Positions 56,174-64,000 of a stretch of DNA of 64,000 bases are shown one piece after another. The notes under the pieces are model-generated. The model was not told the DNA's origin. It saw only the letters and a program-made list of their open reading frames with translations, and did no database searches. Made by a program: the position numbers and the translations under genes. How positions within the stretch are numbered: the first letter of the stretch is position 1; every line of letters starts with the position of its first letter. The stretch is taken from assembly GCA_002104935.1 (NCBI GenBank), contig MCGT01000051.1:62001-126000 (forward strand). Reading direction: 5' to 3'. Source of the stretch: Hesseltinella vesiculosa. Lineage: Eukaryota; Mucoromycota; Mucoromycetes; Mucorales; Cunninghamellaceae.

Positions 56174-58361
56174 ATGAATTATTTACACTCGCCCAGTCGA
56201 TTGGCTGATTTGCCTGTCACTAGTCCTACGATCATGACAAGCCCATCATTTAGCTTGCAGCCTTATGGTGACCAGTATCAATCACTGACCAATGAATCCC
56301 CACCCCCGAACTTTGACGATCTTCGCACACCTGTTCATCATCGACGAAGTGATTGGCTAACGAGGCGCTCACATGAATCGCCTGGACGTCTGTATGCTAA
56401 TCCATCCGATGCCCTTTCCCCTCTTCGGCACGAACAGAAACCGCCAGCATCCCCATCTACGGAGCGGACCAGCGCATGGGTAGAGCAAACACAACAACAA
56501 TCTCATCATCCCTCCCCTCTGCCTTCTCATTGCAACTTTGACGATACCCATGAAGATCAAGAAAACATCACCACTCCAGCCCAGGTATCCCATTGGGCGG
56601 ATCTGCCTAAGCCCAAGTCTCCTCGTGCTTATGAATCCCCAATAGCCGATAAGAAACTCTCGCCTTTTGATGTCAAGCTGCCTGCCCCGCCTCCACCTCG
56701 TAAACCATTGGAATGGGTTCAAAACACAGCATCCCCTCCACATCTTACTCACCCTTCACCAAAGTCCGCTACGTCCCCCGTCTCCTTGGCTGTCTCGACT
56801 ACCTCGTCCTTGCCTCCTTTATCAGTCACCACCGCTAAGCTCTTGGCTCGCTCACCTCTGCGTCGTCCATCTCTTTCACAGGCGCCCGTTCCAGCCTCCT
56901 CTCCTTTACGTACAACTACAGTCTCTCCTCACCTCGTGAACCCTCCCACCTCACCTTTACTCCACCCCACCACCCCTCACGACGAAGACGATCTGGAAAA
57001 GCCTGCGCCCATGACTCGCTCGCCTATGACCGTTTCGTTGCCGTCTTCCTCCCACCAGGAAACAGAGCCCCAGTCATCGCCTGCTGCCTACCGTAGCCCA
57101 GTTTACAGCTCGTCGTCGTACTCTCCCACCGAAATGAAACTTGTCGCCGCCAAGCAGGCTTCGCCCGTGACGGTGGTTTGCTCCAAATCGACGCCCGTTT
57201 CGTCCCCACTTGCGTCTTCATCAACCACTATCCATCCTTCGCGTTCTGTTACTACTGCTGCTACGTCGCCTTTGTTGTATGTGTCAACGCGGTCGCCGGT
57301 GCGTCGCTCGTCACCACCACCTGATCCTCCTCTGTCTGTACACCGGCCATTACCATCGAGCCAACCCCTGCCGACGCGACCGCCGTCGTCGAGCCGGCCA
57401 TCGTCCTCGAGCCAACCTGTCATGAGGATGTCGCGGCTCTCGACGCAGTCGTCTTCTTCGGCGCAACGTCGACCCATGGCTACGCCCGTCTATCGTCACC
57501 CTCGTCCTGCTCGCTCTCATTCGCCAGCTGTCCGCCCCACATCCTCCATGCCTCTCGTTCGTTCTGCTGGACTTCCCCACTACATGCAAACCACGGAATC
57601 CTATGTGAACCGGGTCCAGTCTACCTTGGAGGACAAGCCATCCCAACGTCCGCGATCACGAGCTGGCTCGGTGACGGTAAGACTATTTGCATTCATCATG
57701 ACATTCTTGGCTCATCCCTCTCTTGTCATTGTAGAGACGTGCCCCCGTACCTCATATTCGATCGACTACCAAGATCAATGCAAGTGACGAAATTCGTAAT
57801 GAGATGGCTCCCGAAGATGACTATGTGCCCTTGGCGGCTCGTGTCAAGCTGTTCGAAAAGGAGCTTGGCAACCGTTCCAATGCGCCTTCGACCTCGTACC
57901 ATGTAAGCAGATCTTCTTTGGCACAAAACGGTGGCTGATTTCTTTTTTAGATGATGATCACCAAGCCCAAATCTCCTAATCTTCTGACGCGTGCTCGCTC
58001 TCTGTCTTCAAGGTAAGATGGAAAAAATCGGCTCAAAGGGCTGAAGCTGAAGTCTTCCTTTTTTTTTTATGCCAGTCATCGACATGCGCATGCCCAACTG
58101 GAACAGCAGCAGCCCGAGCCATCCCGGTTCAAGCGACCGTCTCAAGCCATGGAGGAATCTACTGCAAAGCGAATGAGACCCAATGAACAACGTGCCCCTT
58201 TACAGACCAAGGTAAAACAGGAAAAAAAAAAAAGATGGCTGAATGATGGATGAATCTCAGTTTTCCTCCAGCCATTCCATTTTAACACAACTGACCGGGC
58301 AGCCCGATACCAACACCTATTCCAAGCCAAATTAAACCATTGGAAAGCAAAGGAAAAGTAG
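56174..58361 (+). CDS. Ser/Pro-rich protein with TPX2-like C-terminus
   Basis: Five exons (56174-57676, 57735-57902, 57951-58012, 58076-58211, 58272-58361) close in frame to 652 residues. The first 500 residues are low complexity with more than 40 Ser-Pro/Thr-Pro sites, suggesting heavy CDK or MAPK phosphorylation. The conserved end has VPLAARVKLFEKELGN, RFKRPSQA, and the last 30 residues TKPFHFNTTDRAARYQHLFQ, followed by KLNHWKAKEK. The P-F-x-F-x-T-x-x-R-A pattern is that of TPX2-type microtubule/spindle motifs. The ATG at 56174 is used because the longer ORF starts in a poly(A)/poly(Lys) run. Function at microtubules is inference. Confidence 0.72.
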
Positions 58362-58702
58362 CCCGCTGGATTGCTGTTATCTGACACCGTTTTATGAGTA
58401 TTCGCTATTGATTTATTTCCCTCTTTGAAACAATAAAAACGTGGCCATCGTGTGATTGCTCTTCTTGACCAGTGTCGCCTGTTCAAATGAAAAAAAAAAA
58501 TGTAAAAAGAGATTTTTTTCTCTCTCTCCACTTTATTTTTTTTTTTCATTTTCATCCTACAAGCTCATTTTTCCAAAGACGTTCAGATTTAGCTGCAACT
58601 CTTTTCATCTGTGTTCATTTCATCTATCCGTTTCTAATTGCGTGTGTGTGTGTATCTCTTCATTTTTCTTTAGTTCTGGTATAATTACCCCTTGTCATTT
58701 TG
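58362..58702. other. Intergenic, no gene seen
   Basis: Between the TPX2-like stop and the Mei2-like start. AATAAAA at about 58431 may be the polyadenylation signal; a GTGTGTGT run lies at 58643-58652. Confidence 0.6.
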
Positions 58703-60550
58703 ATGCAACAAGAAAGAGACCAATTTTCAGGAGGACCCATTCGCAAAAATCATCGTGATCGTCATGCTGGTAAGATCCAACAGCTAGAAGTCTCCCAATT
58801 TTTTTTTTTTTCATTGATTTGTTGTCTTCAGGTGCCCCGTATAGACCAAGACAGAAACCACACGCTGACGATCAAAATGAAAAACCAAGCCGGTCCTTGT
58901 TTATTCGAAACATTGCCGTAAGTAGGATCAGAAGGATGCTTCAAGTCACCAGGGCAGCGCTCTGACTTTCTCCATCTCCAATCATTTAGTATGACACAAA
59001 GGCTGACCATATTCTGGATTTGTTCCGTCCTTATGGTGATATAAAAGATACTTATGATCAAATTGCTGGGCGAGGGATCTTGTTCATTCACTTTGTAAGT
59101 TCAAACAGAAGCTGTTGGAAAAAAAAGTCTCCTTACCTGTTCTTTTCCAGTTTGACATTCGCGCCTCTGAACAAGCCAAACGAGATGCTGCTGACAGACT
59201 TGTTGGTGACCGGCCTCTGGATGTCCATTTCTCTGTTCCCAAGGATGACATTCGGGTCATCAAGTGTGATCAAACCAAAAATCAGGTAAGCCAGCTTCTG
59301 ATGCAAATCCAAGGAGCTGTTGTTTTGATATTCTTGTTTTATAGGGTACGCTTTTGCTCTCGCTCAATGGCTCCCAGGACATTCTCGTCGACAAGGAGCT
59401 TTATGAAGAATTCCAGCAATTTGGTGACATCAAGGTCATCCGTACACCCAACTTCAAAAAGGCCAGTGGGAGCACTGCCAAATGGTAAGCGTCAGGAAGC
59501 GACTGCGCCAATCTGTCTCACCCATTTCTTCCTAGGCAACGCTTTATTGAATTTTTCGATTCTCGCGCTGCCGTCGATGCTGCCAAAGCCAATCAGGGGA
59601 AAGAATACAAAGGTGGGATCTGGGATGTGCAGTACTTTTGGGACCAAGCCTTTGGTAAACCGTAAGGGCCTCTCTTACTCTTTATTACCTTTTGTTCATT
59701 TGTCCTTTTTTTTTCTGAAGTCGACACGAACAACCCCGCCATGACTATCGCCACCCCCGCGACCACCACCGCGACAATTACAATGATCCCTATCGATCTG
59801 ACCCCTATCGTCCCGACCACGCCTATCCACCTCCTGCCTATCGTCCTCAACCTCCACACCAACCACAGCATCAGCCGCCCCATCCCCCACCTCCACATCA
59901 TCAGCCGCCTACCAACCCCCCTCTGGATAAGCGTGACAAGGCCCAAAAGGTAACCGACCGCGGAAACCAAAGTCATGACTAAGACTCTCCTTTTTTTTGT
60001 TTTGATAGATGCTTGAATTGTTGAATAATCTGCAGTCCAATCTCCAAACGCAACAGAGCGGTCCTGCCGTTGCTCCCAATCACCTTCCCATGGATCAATT
60101 GGTCAACTTGCTGGTAGGAAAACCAGAGAGAAAAAGGCAATGCGCTGATCTTTTTATTTCCGGTCGATCTAGACCCAGTACACAGGCCAGCCAGCTCAAG
60201 CGCCACCACCACAACAACCTCCAGCTACCAATTACGGCTATGGCTACGGTTATCCTCCTGCGTCCAGCGCACCCATGACCAATCAAGGCTATTATCAACA
60301 ACCACCTGTTGCCAACCCACCCTACCCATCTCAACCATACCAGCCACCTGCATCAGCTCCTGCACCCAATCTCTCCAGCATTCCTGGCTACCCCACCAAC
60401 CTTGCCCAACAACAGCCTCCACAACAACAATACGCCTATGGTCAGCCACCCAACTACACTTATCAACGTCCAAATTCCGATCCTCGAACCCAACCCCGTG
60501 CTGACCCTCGTCCTGACCCCCGTTCTTACCATCCTCCTTACACCCCATGA
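58703..60550 (+). CDS. Mei2-like RNA-binding protein (two RRMs)
   Basis: Nine exons (58703-58769, 58832-58917, 58990-59094, 59151-59285, 59345-59484, 59536-59661, 59721-59949, 60009-60113, 60173-60550) close in frame to 456 residues. RRM1 (about 45-120) has RSLFIRNIAYD, FRPYGDIKDTYDQIAGRGILFIHF and the FDIRASEQAKRDA helix. The linker is the Mei2 signature-like LDVHFSVPKDD then NQGTLLLSL. RRM2 (about 127-205) has LYEEFQQFGDIKVIRTP and RFIEFFDSRAAVDAAK. The C-terminal 220 residues are Pro/Gln/Tyr rich, and no third RRM is present. Mei2 proteins control meiosis by binding regulatory RNAs. The exon 7 acceptor is GAAG. Confidence 0.88.
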
Positions 60551-60564
60551 TTTTTTTCCCTCGC

Positions 60565-60595
<31 letters not shown>

Positions 60596-61198
60596 CAACA
60601 AATGCATGGCTTTGCAGTTCTGGCCAAAGCAACTATATAAAATAATAAAAATAAAAAAAAACTTTGCATGTCGACTCTAAATTGCCTTTTCTGCTCCTCT
60701 TCATCGATACAACAATGAAAAAAAGACCTTCCCAGATTGCTCGAGGGGAGTCAAATTTCAAAATTAAAGTATCGGTGGGGCATTTGATCGATTTTTTTTT
60801 AACAATAGACTTTCAAGGAATGGAGAAGCTCTTTTTGCTCCTTTCTTTTTTTATTTTTCTGAACGCCTTTTCTTACCATTGGTCAGATCACCGATGGACA
60901 CCCGCACAAACACTAGGAAATAGGAGGCCCTGTACGTCCAAAAATGGTTAAATTCCTCTTTGAGAAGCTTAAAAAAAAGATCCCTTGGAGAACGCTTGAT
61001 TCAGGGGAAACCAAAAAAAACTAGCTGCGACCGGGCGCAATAGGAATTCGATTTCTCTTTATTGACGCAATGAACAGAAAAAATAACAAACGATGCTGCA
61101 AGGGTCCTTTTTCTTGACTCTTTTTTTTTTCTTCATCTTTTTTTTTTCTTTTTACCCTTTCCATTCCTTTCTTGTACCAGTTTTTTTTTTTTTATAAC
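60551..61198. other. Intergenic, no gene seen
   Basis: T run at about 60567-60591 directly after the Mei2-like stop and another before the next start. ORF 60664-60951 has no support. Confidence 0.55.
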
Positions 61199-61852
61199 AT
61201 GAGCGACATGACAGCGGAGTCACAATTGATCCAACGCACCATTCAATGGATTCGAATGACAGTGCTTGTGCTGTCCGTCCTCATCATCATGGCTTCTCTC
61301 AGTCAATATAGCCGGCAAACTCTACCCATCCTATCATTGTTCAAAAACGACGAGGATATGCCTCAAGCCGTTATTCACGACCGACGACTTATTGCCACTT
61401 TGGTCGCCTCTCAAGCTTCCATCTTTTGCCCCCTCTTTTTACTTATGAGTCAAAATGCTGACACGACCTCCACACCCACCACCATCTTCTCCATCGGCAT
61501 CCATCCTTCGTCTTCCTTTTGGCGTATCGCCTTTGATCTCTTTTGTCAGTTTCTCATGCCTCTGGGCTTGGTTCTCAGCTGGCTCTTCTGCATTTCTTTC
61601 GATCACAAAACCGCCTTGCTTCTCGACGGCCAGCACACCCCCATGTCCATGCTCGACTATTTATTGCTATGGCCTGGCCAACCCAGCACCAACCTGACCA
61701 TCCAAGGCGGTAAATATTTGGTTGTCTTTTCTCTCTTGTTGGAAATGATGTGCGTCACCATCGCATGGATCCTGCATTGCTGCCAATCACTCGTTTCCTC
61801 TCTCTCTAAACCTTCTGACCTCCCCACCACCATTGTTGTATCCAAAGTTTAA
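61199..61852 (+). CDS. Four-pass membrane protein, unknown family
   Basis: Single exon, 217 residues. Hydrophobic segments: about 19-38 (IRMTVLVLSVLIIMASLSQY), 66-85 (LIATLVASQASIFCPLFLLM), 109-131 (DLFCQFLMPLGLVLSWLFCI) and 172-194 (YLVVFSLLLEMMCVTIAWIL). Loops are short; there is no signal peptide and no known signature. Resembles small MARVEL-like or claudin-like fungal proteins in layout only. A poly(T) run ends six bases before the ATG. Good codon bias supports it as real. Confidence 0.65.
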   Translation: MSDMTAESQLIQRTIQWIRMTVLVLSVLIIMASLSQYSRQTLPILSLFKNDEDMPQAVIHDRRLIATLVASQASIFCPLFLLMSQNADTTSTPTTIFSIGIHPSSSFWRIAFDLFCQFLMPLGLVLSWLFCISFDHKTALLLDGQHTPMSMLDYLLLWPGQPSTNLTIQGGKYLVVFSLLLEMMCVTIAWILHCCQSLVSSLSKPSDLPTTIVVSKV

Positions 61853-62028
61853 AAAATGGATGATATCCCTTCTCTCCCTTTGAAAAGTTAATTGTATGAC
61901 CCTCTCCCCCCCCTTCCCCCTCCTGACTCCATTTTTTCATACCACATGCAAATTCCCCACCTCCCCATCCCTGCGCATCTTCTAAATAAAGACTTTTTTA
62001 ATTTTCATCAACCGCAGCGGTATAATTT

Positions 62029-62720
62029 TTATAGCTTTGCCAACACAGCTTCAGCCCCAGACACGGTGACACCCCGGACCTGTTCAACACCCACATAGGA
62101 CACCTTCAAATCGTCAATCACAATGGCAAATCGCTTGGATCGGATCCCCATGTTGTTCTTGGTCAAATCTTGGTCGAGGCCCAGCGCCTTGGTGAAGATC
62201 GCACTGCCATCGCCAGCCATCAGGATCTTGTCCTTCACCCCCGACACCTTGCCAAACGCATTCATCACAAAGCCATCTGTCACAGACAAACAGATCACCG
62301 TGTCCACACCTTTGGCACGCAGAGCATCATACGAATGCAAAAATCCAGGCACATGGGTTTCCGAACAAGCTGGCGTGAAAGGCCCAGGAATGGCAAAGAT
62401 CACTGCCCGCTTGCCCTTTAAGTTTTCGTGGATTTTAAAAGGCTGGGGCCTATCATAAAATAAAGAGCATGAGCCCATACTAGCTTTTGTTGTTTCATGT
62501 TCTCCACATACAAAGGGCACGCCTTTAGGTCTTCATTAGGCGTGTAGGGCACATATTGAAGAGTGCCATCAGGGATCTTTTTAAAAAAGGAGGTTGGTCC
62601 GATGCTTAGTCATGGTCATTGGCCATTACTTACAATATCACCTTGTTGAATCTATACAATAATAAAAATAAAAACAATAAGTCCTCAGTCTGTTTATGAT
62701 GAAATATGGGATCTTACCAT
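62029..62720 (-). CDS. Prx5/Ahp1-type peroxiredoxin
   Basis: Thiol peroxidase that reduces hydrogen peroxide and alkyl hydroperoxides. Exon 1 is the start codon alone (62720-62718), exon 2 only 18 bases (62651-62634), then 62576-62512 and 62449-62029, giving 168 residues, the family size. The joined sequence is MIQQGDIIPDGTLQYVPYTP, then ACPLPQPFKIHENLKGKRAV. Peroxidatic Cys is in PGPFTPACSETHVPGF; Arg is in the SKRFAIVIDD region. GDGSAIFTKALGLDQDL is typical of PMP20/Prx5. The C-terminus ends VLAKL, like a weak peroxisomal AKL signal. The exon 3 acceptor is AAAG. Other residues support a functional enzyme. Confidence 0.93.
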
Positions 62721-63613
62721 TGTTTAAGAGTTTGCAAGGAATAAGAAGAAAAAGTGGAGAAAAAAAGTTCGGTGGTGCCTCCCTTTTTAAACGCCCGCGG
62801 TGGGCTTGATGCTTAGTGGCGACGGCATCTGAAATGTTACTGTGAGGAGGAGGTTTTTTACGTTTTGGCTGGGTGAGCCGCAGGTGTCAAAACGAAGAAG
62901 TGATCAACTTGGCTGGACGATCAGAACCAATCGACTTGAATCATCCCCATTCATGGATTACTGCTCCCAAACAAAATGTCGAGTAGATCTGACACCTCCA
63001 AAGGTTCTGCTCAGCATTTTTTTTTCCAAGCTGGTCATCTCTCTCCACCGACTCGCTTCAACATCTGCAAAAACCGAGAATATCACGCGTCGCGTTCATG
63101 GCTTCTACCGTTTGTCTTTCGGGAGACGTGGCGATGAGCTAGGGTCATGCCAGAATACATTCTGCTTCCTACGCCATGGAATTTGGCGGTATCCTGTCAC
63201 TATTCCCTTCTATCTTTGTCTTGATCCTTGCTCCATAGTTAATGCAAGAGCGTTTGGTGGTAGGAGTTGGTAGGGTGAACAGAGCCACTTGATTTAGAAA
63301 AATGAAGGGTTTTCTATTCAGCGTCGATCTCAGGGACGTTTGGACAGTGCTTTTCTGTAGTTTATGTGTGATGTTCAAAGCAGCATCAAGTAGGCACTCT
63401 GGAAAGAAGAAGAAGAAGAAAAAGCACTCGTAGCTAAACCATGGTGGATCCTACACATATAAAGGGAGTTACATAATGGATGCTTGGTTTTTTTTCTACA
63501 AAAGACACTCTTCTCGTGCATGAGAATAAATAATAAAAAAAAAAAGCAGCAATTTCGTTCCCCTCTTTCCTCCTCTCTTTTCATTTCTTTACGCCTGCCA
63601 GAGTTTAGAAGCG
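62721..63613. other. Intergenic with repeat copy 3
   Basis: Apart from the repeat relic, no ORF here has support. An (AAG)n stretch at 63401-63424 and an A run at 63534-63545 are visible. Confidence 0.5.
62830..63060 (-). repeat. Dispersed decayed repeat, copy 3
   Basis: The most diverged copy. On the minus strand CCAGCCAAGTTGATCACTTC and TTCGTTTTGACACC (about 62915-62875) line up with the CAGCCAACTTTT...TTCGTTT block of copies 1 and 2. Upstream, ATGAATGGGGATGATT corresponds to ATGAATGATGATGATC of copy 1. Confidence 0.5.
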
Positions 63614-64000
63614 ATGACAAGGTAAAGAATAAATAGATAAATAATCAGCGATGGCCCATTACGCTAGGCACATTGACTCATTCCTATCCACAGGTCCAGC
63701 TTGCATTCCCAGATCTTATCCAAGCTGACTGACACGCTTCATGTTATGCAAGCAGCAGATACCGATCTGACACGTCTGATGTCAAAATGTCCCTTGCTAC
63801 CAGAAACGACATCCGAGATGGCCGACACCACCATTTACACACCAGATCAGAAATACACCCTTGCTCTTGGTCGCATGGTAATGTTCCATTGGCAGTGATG
63901 TTCCCCATTTACCCCACGTTCTCCCCTTTTTTTTCAGACTCTTCGGAAACAACAAAGTCTAGCTGCATTGTTAAAGTATGCTGTGTCAGCCGAACCTGAA
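63614..64000 (+). CDS. 5' part of an unidentified gene, runs off the right edge
   Basis: Exon 1 is eight bases (63614-63621), then 63694-63877 and 63938 to beyond 64000, all in frame: 85 residues so far. Begins MTRSSLHSQILSKLTDTLHV and continues with an amphipathic helical look (MQAADTDLTRLMSKC), then YTPDQKYTLALGRMTLRKQQ and LAALLKYAVSAEPE. The run looks like a helical bundle or coiled coil. No family recognised; the truncated end limits the call. Confidence 0.6.

Noticed and set aside
1..64000. CRISPR array, prokaryotic operon or phage signature
   Set aside because: No regularly spaced direct repeats; nearly all genes have spliceosomal introns and eukaryotic families.

Overview
The window reads as nuclear DNA of an early-diverging filamentous fungus, most likely Mucoromycota (Mucorales-like). 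The evidence is dense packing of intron-rich genes (mostly 45-140 bp introns with GTAAG-type donors), very short intergenic gaps, poly(T)/poly(A) runs next to start codons and splice acceptors, and gene families typical of that group: GATA and Zn2Cys6 regulators, a Mei2-like RRM protein, a UmtA/LaeA-like methyltransferase, multi-Myb proteins, an RlpA-like secreted protein and a Fanzor1-like nuclease. No organelle, plasmid, bacterial, rRNA or tRNA signature was seen. Exon boundaries were built by hand from splice signals and phase, so each model is a prediction; most totals close exactly in frame.

Layout. 1-1.9 kb: no firm gene, but a decayed repeat copy. 1.9-6.2 kb: La protein (+), a GATA-finger protein (-) and ribosomal protein eL20 (+). 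7.2-13.9 kb: small hypothetical protein (+), methyltransferase (-), small membrane protein (-), Nop2 rRNA methyltransferase (-). 14.3-19.6 kb: Def1-like protein (-), glycolipid transfer protein (+), S28 serine peptidase (+). 20.2-25.2 kb: ribosomal protein uS19/S15 (-), CMC1 (+), steroid 5-alpha-reductase-like enzyme (+), multi-Myb protein (-), Dap1/MAPR haem protein (+). 25.4-28.0 kb: F-box/LRR protein ending in a CaaX box (+) and a mitochondrial-type J protein (-). 28.2-31.5 kb: the Fanzor1-like gene (-). 32.1-37.6 kb: choline/ethanolamine kinase (+), secreted double-psi beta-barrel protein (-), cyclin K-like protein (+). 38.5-43.7 kb: Kex1-like carboxypeptidase (-) and a tail-anchored coiled-coil protein with a dynein-adaptor CC1 box (-). 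44.8-50.9 kb: Mcr1-like cytochrome b5 reductase (-), enoyl-CoA isomerase-like protein (+), Zn2Cys6 regulator (-). 50.9-54.3 kb: gene-poor, with a second decayed repeat copy. 54.4-64 kb: MDR oxidoreductase (-), Ser/Pro-rich TPX2-like protein (+), Mei2-like RRM protein (+), four-pass membrane protein (+), Prx5/Ahp1-type peroxiredoxin (-), a third repeat copy, and the 5' part of an unidentified gene (+) that runs off the right edge.

The genes are ordinary housekeeping neighbours rather than one operon-like system: ribosome and RNA biology (La, eL20, uS19, Nop2, Mei2-like), mitochondria (CMC1, Mcr1, J protein), lipid metabolism (GLTP, SRD5A-like, choline kinase, ECI-like) and the secretory path (Kex1, S28, DPBB protein). 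The most notable items are the multi-exon Fanzor1-like gene with GC-AG introns and one unresolved junction, the CC1-box tail-anchored protein, the CaaX-ended F-box protein, first exons that contain only the start codon, a shared GGAT repeat in the first introns of both ribosomal protein genes, and a three-copy family of decayed coding-like repeats.
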